In this document: positions 7,662 to 15,863 of the stretch, one piece after another | Numbering within the stretch: the first letter of the stretch is position 1 | How the letters are laid out: each line of letters opens with the position of its first letter | IMG/VR virus record: IMGVR_UViG_3300048928_000645 | Coordinates: 1-31,589 of that record | Reading direction: 5' to 3' (one strand) | DNA: 31,589 bases | DNA from: a virus | Notes under the pieces: model-generated | Databases searched by the model: none | The model's input: only the letters and a program-made list of their open reading frames with translations | What the model was told of the DNA's origin: nothing | Program-made: the position numbers and the translations under genes

Positions 7662-7728
7662 TGCGCGCTGAACAGAAGATCATGTTTGTTTTAGGCCGCG
7701 ATCAAAATCACTAATCTACCGCTTCGCT

Positions 7729-7757
7729 TTGGTTAAAATTTCATCGGCATACATTAT
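7729..7757 (+). promoter_or_regulatory. Weak sigma70-like promoter for the DUF2188 gene
   Basis: TTGGTT (7729-7734), 17 bp, then CATTAT (7752-7757) upstream of the gene at 7785. Spacing is ideal but both hexamers are imperfect. It would give the small gene its own transcription independent of the late operons. Confidence 0.35.
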
Positions 7758-7784
7758 GCCTAACTTACGGTTGGAGGTCATAAG

Positions 7785-8009
7785 ATGGACAACTATCACA
7801 TAACTAAAGACGGTGATAAGTGGAAATTACAGAAAGAAGGGAATACCAAGCCAAGTAAAACGGCTGACACTAAAGCAGAAATGATTAAACAGACTCAAGA
7901 GTTTATGGCTGATAAGCAGGGCTCTGTCAAAATTCACAAGGTGGACGGTAAGTTTCAAGAGGAAAGAACGTATCCGAGGAAGGATGACCCTAAATCTTCA
8001 AAAGGTTAG
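7785..8009 (+). CDS. DUF2188-family small protein
   Basis: A 74-residue protein with the DUF2188 pattern: YHITKDGDKWKLQKEG, then a Thr/Ala-rich helix (TKAEMIKQTQEFMADKQG), then VKIHKVDGKFQEERTYPRKDDP. This family consists of short alpha/beta proteins common in bacteria and mobile elements, with no established function I can name. GGAGG 7 bases before the ATG is a strong ribosome binding site. It lies between cos and Q, so it would be the first gene at the left end of the packaged genome. P2 has no gene there as I recall. It faces Q tail-to-tail across a shared terminator. Confidence 0.8.
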   Translation: MDNYHITKDGDKWKLQKEGNTKPSKTADTKAEMIKQTQEFMADKQGSVKIHKVDGKFQEERTYPRKDDPKSSKG

Positions 8010-8017
8010 GTGAATTG

Positions 8018-8038
8018 AAGCCGCCTTGTTGGCGGCTT
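8018..8038. terminator. Bidirectional intrinsic terminator between DUF2188 gene and Q
   Basis: AAGCCGCC and GGCGGCTT form an 8-bp stem with loop TTGTT between the two converging stop codons. Reading leftward, the stem follows the end of Q; reading rightward it is followed by TTAAAATTT. The T-runs are short, so strength is uncertain. Confidence 0.7.
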
Positions 8039-8043
8039 AAAAT

Positions 8044-9066
8044 TTAGTTCGCAAGATCATAATCTTTGAAGCGGATTACCTCAGTCCCGAGCCAGTCATT
8101 GACCTCTTTGAAACGCTCCTGCAGCGGCGTCAGCTCGTTACGCACAAATACCCGCGCCACCTTCTCGATATCGCCCATCGAGCCGATATTCTCCGGCTTG
8201 CCGCCCATAAGCTGGAACGGCACGCGGTGCGCATCGAGCAGGTCGGCAGCGCTCACCTTCTTGATATTGAAAAAATCATCCTTCGTGGCGACTTCACTCA
8301 ACGGCACGATCTTAATGCCATCCGGTTTCCCGTTCGGGGCATAGAAAAACAGGTTTTTGAAATTCCCGAGCCCTTTCGAGTCGCGCATCGCGGAGCGCAG
8401 CGCCTCAACGTCGGTGCTGCTCTGCGCCGCGTCGGTCACGTACATGATGTAACCCGCGTGCGCGCCGTTCTGGTAATACTTGCGACGAAACAGCGTGGCG
8501 GATTCATTCAGCCAGGCAGAATTGAGCGCGCTCAGGTATTCCGGCATCCCGTAGAGCTCCTGGTTGATATCAGGCTCAAGCAGATGAAACACCGAACCGG
8601 GGGCAAACTGGTGCGGGTGGGTAAAGCTCGACACGTACCAGTAAACGCCATCCTCCACGCCACGGCGGGTATATTTGGCCGGTGAGGTTTCCAGCTTTAA
8701 GAGCTGGCCGGTCACGCTCATGCGCTTTTCGAGATAGCCGTTTGCAAACACCAGATAATCAAGCACAAGGCGGCTGAAGTCCTGACGCGACAGCAACGGG
8801 TGCGGGATAAAGGTGCTGGACAGAATGTTGCGCTTTACGTAAATCGGAGAGCTGTGGTGCACGGCGGCACGCAGGCTTTTTGCCAGTCCCGAGAAGTTGA
8901 CCGGCGGCTCGTACCATTTGCCGTTATTGATGCATTCGACATAGTCGAGAATGTCGCGGCGATCCAGAACGGGGGAGGGCTCACCAAAGGTGAACGCCTC
9001 CATTTTCTGCGACGTGCTGGCCGTCATGTTGGTCTGTTTTGGCTGTTTCTTTTGGCGCTTTTTCAT
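8044..9066 (-). CDS. Q: Portal protein Q
   Basis: The capsid portal, a 12-mer at one vertex through which DNA enters and to which the tail is joined. It has 340 residues (P2 gpQ about 344) with the PBSX/P2 portal pattern: AFTFGEPSPVLDRRDILDYVEC at the N-terminus, GVYWYVSSFTHPHQF near 140, and the region with LYGMPEYLSALNSAWLNESA near 170-190. HRVPFQLMGGKPEN near 285 is also typical of the family. It is translated directly after P with a 1-nt gap on the leftward late transcript. Confidence 0.95.
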   Translation of the reverse strand: MKKRQKKQPKQTNMTASTSQKMEAFTFGEPSPVLDRRDILDYVECINNGKWYEPPVNFSGLAKSLRAAVHHSSPIYVKRNILSSTFIPHPLLSRQDFSRLVLDYLVFANGYLEKRMSVTGQLLKLETSPAKYTRRGVEDGVYWYVSSFTHPHQFAPGSVFHLLEPDINQELYGMPEYLSALNSAWLNESATLFRRKYYQNGAHAGYIMYVTDAAQSSTDVEALRSAMRDSKGLGNFKNLFFYAPNGKPDGIKIVPLSEVATKDDFFNIKKVSAADLLDAHRVPFQLMGGKPENIGSMGDIEKVARVFVRNELTPLQERFKEVNDWLGTEVIRFKDYDLAN

Positions 9067-9067
9067 C

Positions 9068-10837
9068 TTAGTTAATATCCAGAATTGAGCTTGATTGCAT
9101 ACCGCTACCGGCGGAAAGCGGCTCGTTTAGCAGGGCGTGCATGGTCGCCCACGCGATATCCGCGTGGCTGGCTTCCTCGCTGCGGCTGGCTTCGTAGGTG
9201 GCGCTGCGGCCGCTGCTGGTCATGGTTTTGCGGATTGCCATAAATGACTGTGTGATGTCGGTTGCCCCGGCGTCGTATTCCAGACACCCGCGGCGAATGG
9301 TGTCTTTCGCTTTCAGCACCATTGCGGTTTTCATTTCCGGCGTGTAGCGGATAGCGCGCGCCGCCGGGAAGAATGAGCCCACGAGCTGGTAAACGCCCTG
9401 GCCGATGCCGGTCGCATCGATGCCGATATAGTCAACGGTGTATTTCTCGGTCAGCGCCCGGATGGCCTCGGCCTGTGCGGCAAAGTCCATGCCTTTCCAC
9501 TGATGACGCTCAAGGATGCGGAACTTGCCACCGGCAACCAGTGGCGGAGCCAGTACCGCGCACCCGGCGCTGTCGCCGGTGTGTGACGGGTCATAGCCAA
9601 TCCAGACAGGACGCCAGTTAAACGGACGGTCGGCGAACGGCTCGAAGTCCTCCCATTCTTCCATCGCATCGACCATGCAGCGCTGCAGCTCCTCGAACGG
9701 GAATACCGACGCCTTATCGTCGACGAACTCGCACATAAACAGGTTACGGAAGTCATCCGCGCTGTTTTCCTGCTTAAGCTGGTCGAGGTTAAACAGGGTG
9801 CAGCCACCGGCGAGCGCGTCCTCAATGGTGACAATCTGCCGCCACTGGCCGTCTCCGCACAGCACGCCACCGGCGAGCGCCTGATGACTGATATCGATGT
9901 CGACACGTTCGTCGCGGTTGCTGCGGCCACGGTTAAACAGCTCGCCTGACCAGAACGGGTAAGCGCCGTGCGCCAGCGTCGACGGGGTCGAGAAATAGGT
10001 GGTGCGCAGATGTGACTGCGAGGCCATGCCCGAGGCGACTTTGCGCAGCTTCTGGAAATTGGGTATCCAGAAAATTTCGTCTACGTACAGGTCGCCGTTG
10101 TGGCTCTGCGCGGTGTTGGAATTGGTCCCGAGAAAAATCAGCTCAGCGCCATTGTTGCCGATGACGATCGGGTCGCCTGACAGGTCGACGTCAACCAGAC
10201 GAGCAAAGGCGATGATGTACTTTCGGAACACATACGCCTGCGTTTTACTCGCCGATAAAAATATCTGATTTTGCCCGGTCTTAAGCGCGCGCAGGAGTGA
10301 CTCGCGCGCAAAGTAGAACGTCGCGCCAATCTGGCGGGATTTCAGGATGTGGCGGATGCGGTGCTCTAACCCCGCTTTATGCCAGCGGAGCTGATAGTCA
10401 AACGACTGGTCGAAGAAAATCTCTTCCAGCTTTTCAATCGCTTCATCACTGAAGAAATTGCGTTTCGGCTTTTTGCGATCCCCTTTGTTACGGCTGGCGA
10501 TATTGGGGTTTAAATCCACCTCGTTTCCGGTCTGGCCGTAGCGGTTCACGCGCGCGAGCCGCTCCATCTGGCGCGACAGAAAGTCAGCGACTTTGAAGTC
10601 ATGCGCGGTCAGGTCTGGCTTTGCGTAGAGCTGAATAAGCCGCGCCTCTAAAGTCGATTCCACGCGGTTAATCGGCGCGGTTTCTTCCCATCCATCGCGC
10701 TGTTTCCAGCTCTGCACGGTCGGGCGCTTGAGCTGCAGCATGTCGCAGATTTGCGGCACGGCGAACCCCTGCCAGTACAACAGGCGCGCCTGTCGTCGCG
10801 GGTCATTGAGCGGTGAAAGGTCAGTTGAAATGGTCAT
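9068..10837 (-). CDS. P: Terminase large subunit P (ATPase)
   Basis: The packaging motor and cos-cutting subunit, about 589 residues, near-identical in layout to P2 gpP. An N-terminal helix-turn-helix (ICDMLQLKRPTVQSWKQRDGW) is followed by the ATPase: a Walker-A-like region in ILKSRQIGATFYFARE near 175, and Walker B in GDLYVDEIFWIPN near 250. The C-terminal nuclease has GYDPSHTGDSAG near 415 and IGIDATGIG near 475. The ATG at 10837 is chosen because GAGG precedes it and it matches P2 (MTIxTD). A leftward late promoter must lie in 10838-11003. Confidence 0.95.
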   Translation of the reverse strand: MTISTDLSPLNDPRRQARLLYWQGFAVPQICDMLQLKRPTVQSWKQRDGWEETAPINRVESTLEARLIQLYAKPDLTAHDFKVADFLSRQMERLARVNRYGQTGNEVDLNPNIASRNKGDRKKPKRNFFSDEAIEKLEEIFFDQSFDYQLRWHKAGLEHRIRHILKSRQIGATFYFARESLLRALKTGQNQIFLSASKTQAYVFRKYIIAFARLVDVDLSGDPIVIGNNGAELIFLGTNSNTAQSHNGDLYVDEIFWIPNFQKLRKVASGMASQSHLRTTYFSTPSTLAHGAYPFWSGELFNRGRSNRDERVDIDISHQALAGGVLCGDGQWRQIVTIEDALAGGCTLFNLDQLKQENSADDFRNLFMCEFVDDKASVFPFEELQRCMVDAMEEWEDFEPFADRPFNWRPVWIGYDPSHTGDSAGCAVLAPPLVAGGKFRILERHQWKGMDFAAQAEAIRALTEKYTVDYIGIDATGIGQGVYQLVGSFFPAARAIRYTPEMKTAMVLKAKDTIRRGCLEYDAGATDITQSFMAIRKTMTSSGRSATYEASRSEEASHADIAWATMHALLNEPLSAGSGMQSSSILDIN

Positions 10838-11003
10838 GCTTGCCTCGTTTTTGGTGTGACGTGGCAAGGCTAAGGAAATGGGGAGTTATTCGCGCTAAGT
10901 GCCTGTTGTGTCAGATCTAATCAGATCGTAAGCGGTGGCTGATATAGGTCAGAGTCGGGAAACTAAACCCGACCCGAAAATCCAACATCAGGACACCTGA
11001 ACA
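10838..11003. promoter_or_regulatory. Divergent late promoter region (P-Q and O-S operons)
   Basis: This 166-bp region drives P/Q leftward and O onwards rightward in P2. TGTTGTG at 10904-10910, 100 bp before O, is shared with the regions upstream of V and FI and is the best candidate for part of the Ogr activator site. A clean second half (ACA after 12 bases, as I recall for P2) is not present. GATATA near 10943 is a possible -10 for O. I see no separate copy of the heptamer facing P. Confidence 0.6.
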
Positions 11004-11858
11004 ATGGCAAAGAAAGTTTCTAAATGGTTTCGCATCGGCGTCGAGGGTGACACCTGCGATGGCCGCGTCATCAGCGGCGATGACATTCAGGATATGGCCG
11101 ACACGTTCGACCCGCGCGTCTACGGCTGCCGCATTAACCTCGAACATATCCGGGGTCTGATGCCTGACAGTCTGTTTAAACGCTATGGCGATGTGACCGA
11201 GCTTAAGGCGGAGATTATCAGCGATGGCTCTGCGCTCGATGGCAAAAAAGCGCTGTACGGCAAAATCCAGCCGCTCGACGAGCTGGTCAGCATGGTTAAG
11301 GCAGGGCAGAAGGTTTACACCTCCATGGAGATCCGCCCGAACTTTGCCAACAGTGGCAAGTGTTATCTCGTTGGGCTGGCCGTCACCGATGACCCGGCAA
11401 GCCTCGGCACGGAATACCTCGAATTCTGCAGCCGCGCCGCGCAGAACCCGCTCGCCGGTAAAAAAGACCAGCCGGATGACGTTTTCTCTGTGGCCTCACT
11501 GGCTGAGCTGGAGTTTGAGGACGTTCCCGACACCATGCTCAACAGCCTTACCGATATGGTTAAGGCCATTTTCAGCCGGAAGCAGATCAGCGATGACGCG
11601 CGTCTCGCGGATGTGCATGAGGCGGTGACCACCATCACCGAGCAGGTGCAAACCAATTTCAGCGCCACCGACCAGCGCATCACCGAGCTGGAGACCGCTT
11701 TTGCGCTGCTTAAGCAGAACGTGACCAGCAAGGCGGAAGAAAGCGCGCAGGCGTTTAACGCCCTCAAAAGCTCCCTCGATAACACCGAAAGCCAGAGCCA
11801 GCCGCGCCGCGAGCTTTCAAAAGGCGGTACAGGCGACGAGCTGCTGACCAACTGCTGA
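11004..11858 (+). CDS. O: Capsid scaffold and maturation protease O
   Basis: Internal scaffold and processing protease of the procapsid, 284 residues as in P2. The N-terminal serine protease domain keeps the P2 triad at the same positions: D19 (GDTCDGRV), H48 (INLEH) and S107 (KVYTSMEIRP). The C-terminal half, from about residue 170, is a helical scaffold with a long predicted coiled coil around 205-265 (ITEQVQTNFSATDQRITELE). In P2, gpO cleaves itself and trims gpN, then leaves the head. It is the first gene of the rightward head operon. Confidence 0.96.
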   Translation: MAKKVSKWFRIGVEGDTCDGRVISGDDIQDMADTFDPRVYGCRINLEHIRGLMPDSLFKRYGDVTELKAEIISDGSALDGKKALYGKIQPLDELVSMVKAGQKVYTSMEIRPNFANSGKCYLVGLAVTDDPASLGTEYLEFCSRAAQNPLAGKKDQPDDVFSVASLAELEFEDVPDTMLNSLTDMVKAIFSRKQISDDARLADVHEAVTTITEQVQTNFSATDQRITELETAFALLKQNVTSKAEESAQAFNALKSSLDNTESQSQPRRELSKGGTGDELLTNC

Positions 11859-11913
11859 TAACGCGCCGGGCGTGCTGCCCGGCCTGAACCCTTTTACCCG
11901 AACAGGAAAAAAC

Positions 11914-12981
11914 ATGCGTAAAGATACCCGTTTCAAATTTAATGCCTACCTGTCCCGCGTCGCGGAACTGAACGGTATTTCCACCGATGACGTGGCGAAG
12001 AAATTCACCGTCGAGCCATCGGTCACGCAAACCCTGATGACCACCCTGCAGATGTCATCCGCGTTTCTGACCAAAATCAACATCGTGCCGGTTGACGAGC
12101 TGAAAGGCGAAAAAGTCGGCGTCGGCGTTAACGGTACGATTGCGAGTACCGCCGACACCGCCGGTGATGATGAGCGTAAGACCGCTGACTTTACCGCGCT
12201 GGAGTCCAATAAATACGAGTGCGACCAGATTAACTTTGACTTCCATATCCGCTACAAACAGCTCGACCTGTGGGCGCGATTCCAGGACTTCCAGACCCGT
12301 ATCCGTGACGCCATCATCAAACGTCAGTCCCTCGATTTCATCATGGCCGGTTTCAACGGCATCGAGCGCGCGGCAACGTCCGACCGCAAAAAGAATCCGA
12401 TGCTGCAGGACGTGGCGATCGGCTGGCTGCAGAAGTACCGCAATGAAGCGCCAGCGCGCGTGATGTCAAAAATCACTGACGAAGAAGGTGCGGTGATTTC
12501 TGAAGTGATCCGAGTGGGTAAAAACGGCGACTATGCGAACCTCGATGCGCTGGTCATGGATGCCACCGGCAACCTGATTGACGAGATTTATCAGGATGAC
12601 CCGGAGCTGGTTGTCATCACTGGCCGTAAGCTGATGGCGGATAAATATTTCCCGATCGTCAACAAAGAGCAGGCAAACACCGAGTCGCTGGCCGCTGACA
12701 TCATCATCAGCCAGAAGCGAATCGGCAACCTGCCAGCCGTGCGCGTGCCTTACTTCCCGGCAGATGCGCTGATGGTGACGCGTCTCGACAACCTGTCTGT
12801 CTACTTCATGGATGACGCGCACCGTCGCAGCATCATCGAAAACCCGAAGAAAGACCGCATCGAAAACTACGAGTCAATGAATGTTGACTATGTGGTCGAG
12901 GCTTACGCCGCCGGTTGCCTGATTGAAAACATCAAGCTCGGTGACTTCACCGCACCTGCAGCACCGGAAAGCGGAGAGTAA
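11914..12981 (+). CDS. N: Major capsid protein N
   Basis: The HK97-fold major capsid protein. The start at 11914 (MRKDTRFKFNAYLSRVAELNG, preceded by AGGA) matches P2 gpN and gives 355 residues. Conserved blocks include KKFTVEPSVTQTLM, NKYECDQINFDF, KRQSLDFIMAGFNG, and NEAPARVMSKITDEEG; the C-terminal part has SQKRIGNLPAVRVPYFPADA. In P2 the first 31 residues are removed by gpO during maturation, and the equivalent segment is present. It lies 55 bp after O, and M follows after 3 bp. Confidence 0.97.
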   Translation: MRKDTRFKFNAYLSRVAELNGISTDDVAKKFTVEPSVTQTLMTTLQMSSAFLTKINIVPVDELKGEKVGVGVNGTIASTADTAGDDERKTADFTALESNKYECDQINFDFHIRYKQLDLWARFQDFQTRIRDAIIKRQSLDFIMAGFNGIERAATSDRKKNPMLQDVAIGWLQKYRNEAPARVMSKITDEEGAVISEVIRVGKNGDYANLDALVMDATGNLIDEIYQDDPELVVITGRKLMADKYFPIVNKEQANTESLAADIIISQKRIGNLPAVRVPYFPADALMVTRLDNLSVYFMDDAHRRSIIENPKKDRIENYESMNVDYVVEAYAAGCLIENIKLGDFTAPAAPESGE

Positions 12982-12984
12982 GCC

Positions 12985-13740
12985 ATGACGAGTCCCGCAG
13001 CGCGTCACATGATGCGGGTCTCGGCCTCTGAAACAGCGCAGCGGGCTGCCGTCCCGCTGCGCAACGCAACTGCCTATGAGCAGATGCTCGTTAAGCTGGC
13101 CGCAGACAACCGCACGCTAAAACAAATCAGTTCTAAAGAGCGCAAAGCCGTGAAAAAGCGCGAGCTGCTGCCGTTCTACCTGCCGTGGGTTGCTGGCGTC
13201 CTCGAAAACGGCAAAGGCGCACAGGATGACATTGTCATGACGGTGATGCTCTGGCGTCTCGATGCTGACGATATCGCCGGGGCGCTGGAAATTGCCCGTT
13301 ACGCCATGACCTACGGCCTCACCATGCCGGTCGGTCGCCGTCCGACGCCGTGCCTGCTGGCCGAAGAGGTCGCGCTCGCAGCGCAGCGCCTGCTGGCGGC
13401 AAAGCAGCCGGTCAATCTGGCGAACCTGCTCGACACTATCGCGCTGACTGAACGCGCGGATATGCCCGATATCGTGCGTGCGAAGCTGCACAAAATCACC
13501 GGCTACGTGCTGCGTGATGCGGAGCAACTGCCCGAGGCGCTGGCGCACCTGCAGCGTGCGATCCAGTTAGAAAGCACTATCGGGGTGAAAAAGGATATCG
13601 AGCAGTTAGAGCGTCAGCTCAGACCAAAACCCGAACCGGCTCCGAAAACCAAAACGACTAAACCGCGCACGCGCAAACCTGCCGCCAAACCAGCGGCACG
13701 GCGCGGGCGTCCACCAAAGGCGGCAAAAGCCGCAGGTTAA
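12985..13740 (+). CDS. M: Terminase small subunit M
   Basis: The DNA-recognition subunit of terminase, which with P cuts at cos. It has 251 residues with the P2 pattern MTSPAARHMMRVSA at the start, KKRELLPFYLPWVAGVLENG near 55-75, and GAQDDIVMTVMLWRLD. The C-terminal 45 residues are Lys/Pro/Ala/Arg-rich (PKPEPAPKTKTTKPR and so on), a basic tail also seen in P2 gpM and probably a DNA contact. It follows N by 3 bp. The downstream 99-bp gap carries only the L ribosome binding site (GAGG). Confidence 0.95.
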   Translation: MTSPAARHMMRVSASETAQRAAVPLRNATAYEQMLVKLAADNRTLKQISSKERKAVKKRELLPFYLPWVAGVLENGKGAQDDIVMTVMLWRLDADDIAGALEIARYAMTYGLTMPVGRRPTPCLLAEEVALAAQRLLAAKQPVNLANLLDTIALTERADMPDIVRAKLHKITGYVLRDAEQLPEALAHLQRAIQLESTIGVKKDIEQLERQLRPKPEPAPKTKTTKPRTRKPAAKPAARRGRPPKAAKAAG

Positions 13741-13839
13741 CCGAGCGCTCCCCGAGCCGGGCGGCACGCCGGTCAATGCGGGTATCAATTGCCCTGACTG
13801 CGACCGGCGTCCACCGCCCACCCATTACCCGAGGTTGTC

Positions 13840-14346
13840 ATGACGACGCTGATTATTGAGCCAAAAAAAGAGCCGCAGGATGTGCCGGGCGTGGTGATAC
13901 CGCCACCGGGCGTGAGCGAGCCGGTAATCAAAAACACCCCGTTTTTTCCTGACGTTGATCCGAAGCGCGTGCGGGAAGAAATGCGACTGGAGCAGACCGT
14001 TTCCCCCGTGCGCCTGCGCCGGGCGATTAAGACCGCCATTGCGGAGACTAACGCGGAGCTGAGCGACTGGCGCGAAAGTCAGCTCGATGCCGGTTACGCC
14101 ACGCTGGCGGATGTCCCGACCGACGAGCTCGACGGCGAGAGCGTGCGCGTTTTCCACTACTTCAACGCCGTGTGTTCGATGACGACGGCCACGCTTTATG
14201 AACGTTTTCGCGGCGTGGATGCGACCGGCAAAGGGGATAAAAAAGCCGACAGCATCGACAGCACTATCGATGAAATGTGGCGGGATATGCGCTGGTCTGT
14301 GGCGCGCATCCAGGACAAAGCGCGCTGCATCGTGGGGCAAATCTGA
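13840..14346 (+). CDS. L: Head completion protein L
   Basis: Head-completion (connector) protein that closes the filled capsid and prepares it for tail joining; 168 residues, like P2 gpL (about 169). Typical blocks are IKNTPFFPDVDPKRVREEMRLE near 30-50, ISDWRESQLDAGYATLADVP-like residues near 75, and FHYFNAVCSMTTATLYERFRG near 105. The stop overlaps the start of X by one base (TGATG), suggesting translational coupling. Confidence 0.93.
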   Translation: MTTLIIEPKKEPQDVPGVVIPPPGVSEPVIKNTPFFPDVDPKRVREEMRLEQTVSPVRLRRAIKTAIAETNAELSDWRESQLDAGYATLADVPTDELDGESVRVFHYFNAVCSMTTATLYERFRGVDATGKGDKKADSIDSTIDEMWRDMRWSVARIQDKARCIVGQI

Positions 14347-14549
14347 TGAAAGCGTATGCGCTGCAGGGCGACACCCTCGACGCAATTTGCGCCCGGTATT
14401 ACGGGCGTACTGAGGGCGTGGTCGAAACCGTCTTAAAGGCTAATCCCGGCCTGTCCGAGCTCGGTGTGATCCTGCCACACGGCACGGCAGTAGAGCTGCC
14501 CGAGACCGAGAGCGCGGCCAGAACCGAAACGGTGAATCTATGGGACTGA
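14346..14549 (+). CDS. X: Tail protein X
   Basis: A 67-residue LysM-like protein matching P2 gpX almost throughout: MKAYALQGDTLDAICARYYG at the N-terminus, then ANPGLSELGVILPHGTAVELP. In P2-like phages it is needed for the tail, probably at its proximal/baseplate hub, although the exact position is not settled to my knowledge. The start at 14346 overlaps the L stop; the end overlaps the holin start by 10 bp. Confidence 0.93.
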   Translation: MKAYALQGDTLDAICARYYGRTEGVVETVLKANPGLSELGVILPHGTAVELPETESAARTETVNLWD

Positions 14550-14761
14550 GCATGGAAAAAATCACCACGTTTATCGCCTACTGGCTGGCCGTGGGGCTGG
14601 CGTATGTCGGGGCAATGTCCCCCGAAAAGATGGCGCTTTACGTGGGCGGCGGATGCGCCATTTTTACCGCGCTGACGAACTACTGGTTTAAGCGCAAAAC
14701 GTACCTCTATCTGACATCGCTCGGACTCGATAAAGGGGCTATTCGTGAAATCAATCGTTAA
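14540..14761 (+). CDS. Y: Holin Y (HP1-type small holin)
   Basis: A 73-residue inner-membrane protein in the holin position. Two hydrophobic segments are visible, about 8-26 (TFIAYWLAVGLAYVGAMS) and 31-50 (MALYVGGGCAIFTALTNYW), followed by a basic tail KRKTYLYL. It differs from P2 gpY (about 93 residues) and resembles the short holins of HP1/186-type phages. It would collapse the membrane potential and trigger release of the SAR endolysin. MGLSMEK at 14540 is taken as the start; ATG at 14552 is an alternative and could act as a dual start. Confidence 0.85.
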   Translation: MGLSMEKITTFIAYWLAVGLAYVGAMSPEKMALYVGGGCAIFTALTNYWFKRKTYLYLTSLGLDKGAIREINR

Positions 14762-15254
14762 AAAATGCAGTGTGGCCGCCGTGCTGGCGCTGGCAGCGCT
14801 GATGCCTGACTTTCGTCTGCTTAACACCTCGCCCGGGGGGCTGGCGCTGATTGCCGACCTCGAAGGCTGTCGCCTGACGCCTTACCAGTGCAGCGCGGGA
14901 GTGTGGACGTCAGGCATCGGCCACACTGCAGGCGTCGTGCCGAAAGGGGAAATCACCGAACGTCAGGCGGCGGCGAACCTTGTCGCGGATGTACTGAACG
15001 TCGAGAAGCGTCTCGCAGTCTGCGTGCCGGTGGAAATGCCGCAGCACATTTACGACGCGCTGGTCAGCTTCTCATTCAACGTGGGAACCGGTGCGGCCTG
15101 CCGGTCGACGATGGTCGCCTATATCAAGCGTCATCAATGGTGGCAGGTGTGCGACCAGCTCTCCCGCTGGGTTTACGTGAATGGCGAAATAAACAAAGGG
15201 CTGGAGAACCGCCGCGCGCGCGAGCGTGCTTACTGCCTGAGGGGGATTCAATGA
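14745..15254 (+). CDS. K: SAR endolysin K (Lyz-type lysozyme)
   Basis: A 169-residue glycoside hydrolase family 24 lysozyme with an N-terminal signal-anchor-release segment (about residues 8-20, CSVAAVLALAALM). The catalytic Glu is E40 (DLEGCR) and T55 fits the catalytic Thr. The usual Asp position nine residues after Glu is Cys49. Cys8, Cys42 and Cys49 match the P1 Lyz arrangement, in which a disulfide switch activates the enzyme after release from the membrane. Thus it should be exported by Sec, held inactive in the membrane, and released when the holin acts. Downstream lysB starts with an ATGA overlap. Confidence 0.92.
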   Translation: MKSIVKKCSVAAVLALAALMPDFRLLNTSPGGLALIADLEGCRLTPYQCSAGVWTSGIGHTAGVVPKGEITERQAAANLVADVLNVEKRLAVCVPVEMPQHIYDALVSFSFNVGTGAACRSTMVAYIKRHQWWQVCDQLSRWVYVNGEINKGLENRRARERAYCLRGIQ

Positions 15255-15676
15255 AACTGATGTTGTTTTTACTGGCCGCGCTTATTGCGTTTGTGCTCTG
15301 GCAGCGTCATGAAAACGGCAACCTGACCCGCTCGTTTGAACGGGCGAACAGGGTCGCCACGGAACAAAAAACCGCGATCGGAATGCTGAAAAATCAGCTT
15401 TTCGTTTCGCAGGGAATTGCCAGGCGAAATGAAACCGCGCAGGTCAGTCTACGCGGCGAACTGCTGGCCGCCGGTGCAATGGCCGTGCGGCGTGAAGAAA
15501 CCATTACGAGGCTGATAAATGAGAATGAAACCCTACGCCGCTGGTACAGCGCTGAGCTGCCTGATGTTGTGCGCAGGTTGCACACCCGCGCCGCCTGCGC
15601 CTCCGCCGGTCATTGTTTACAGCGCCTGCCCGAAGGTGAGCTATTGCCCGATGCCGGGAAGCGACCCGGCCACTAA
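15251..15676 (+). CDS. lysB: Inner-membrane spanin LysB (Rz-like)
   Basis: A 141-residue i-spanin. An N-terminal membrane anchor (residues 3-17, LMLFLLAALIAFVLW) precedes a long charged helical region with likely coiled coil (about 25-95). The C-terminal part ENETLRRWYSAELPD and RRLHTRAACASAGHCLQRLPEG resembles P2 LysB. With LysC it would fuse inner and outer membranes in the last step of lysis. P2 LysA is absent between K and this gene. The start overlaps the K stop (ATGA). Confidence 0.9.
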   Translation: MKLMLFLLAALIAFVLWQRHENGNLTRSFERANRVATEQKTAIGMLKNQLFVSQGIARRNETAQVSLRGELLAAGAMAVRREETITRLINENETLRRWYSAELPDVVRRLHTRAACASAGHCLQRLPEGELLPDAGKRPGH

Positions 15677-15863
15677 TGGCGACCTGAGCGCCGATATTCG
15701 CAGGCTTGAACACGCGCTCGCCGCCTGCGCGCTGCAGGTTGAAACCGTCAAAGACTGCCAGGATAAACTCGATGAAGAAAGCACGCAGCCTGCGCGAAGC
15801 GCTGATAAAAGCCGTTCCGCAGCTTCAAACAAACCCCGAAATGATGCGCATCTTTGCCGATGA
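15519..15863 (+). CDS. lysC: Outer-membrane spanin lipoprotein LysC (Rz1-like)
   Basis: An o-spanin lipoprotein embedded in the +1 frame of lysB, the usual Rz/Rz1 arrangement. A signal peptide ends in the lipobox LCAGC, so lipidated Cys21 becomes the mature N-terminus, followed by a Pro-rich stretch (TPAPPAPPP). The reading frame runs 114 residues, past the point where P2 LysC (about 96) ends, and overlaps R by 92 bp. The start may be at 15519 or 15525. Confidence 0.88.
   Translation: MRMKPYAAGTALSCLMLCAGCTPAPPAPPPVIVYSACPKVSYCPMPGSDPATNGDLSADIRRLEHALAACALQVETVKDCQDKLDEESTQPARSADKSRSAASNKPRNDAHLCR

Noticed and set aside
8227-8685. Rightward frame of 152 codons inside Q
   Set aside because: Antisense to a strongly conserved portal gene, no family features.
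11872-11913. Longer N-terminus for capsid protein N
   Set aside because: Extra 14 residues start without a ribosome binding site; the P2 homologue begins at the equivalent of 11914.
14888-15250. Upstream in-frame extension of lysB into K
   Set aside because: The extension is Arg-rich out-of-frame translation of the endolysin; the membrane anchor and ATGA overlap support 15251 as the lysB start.
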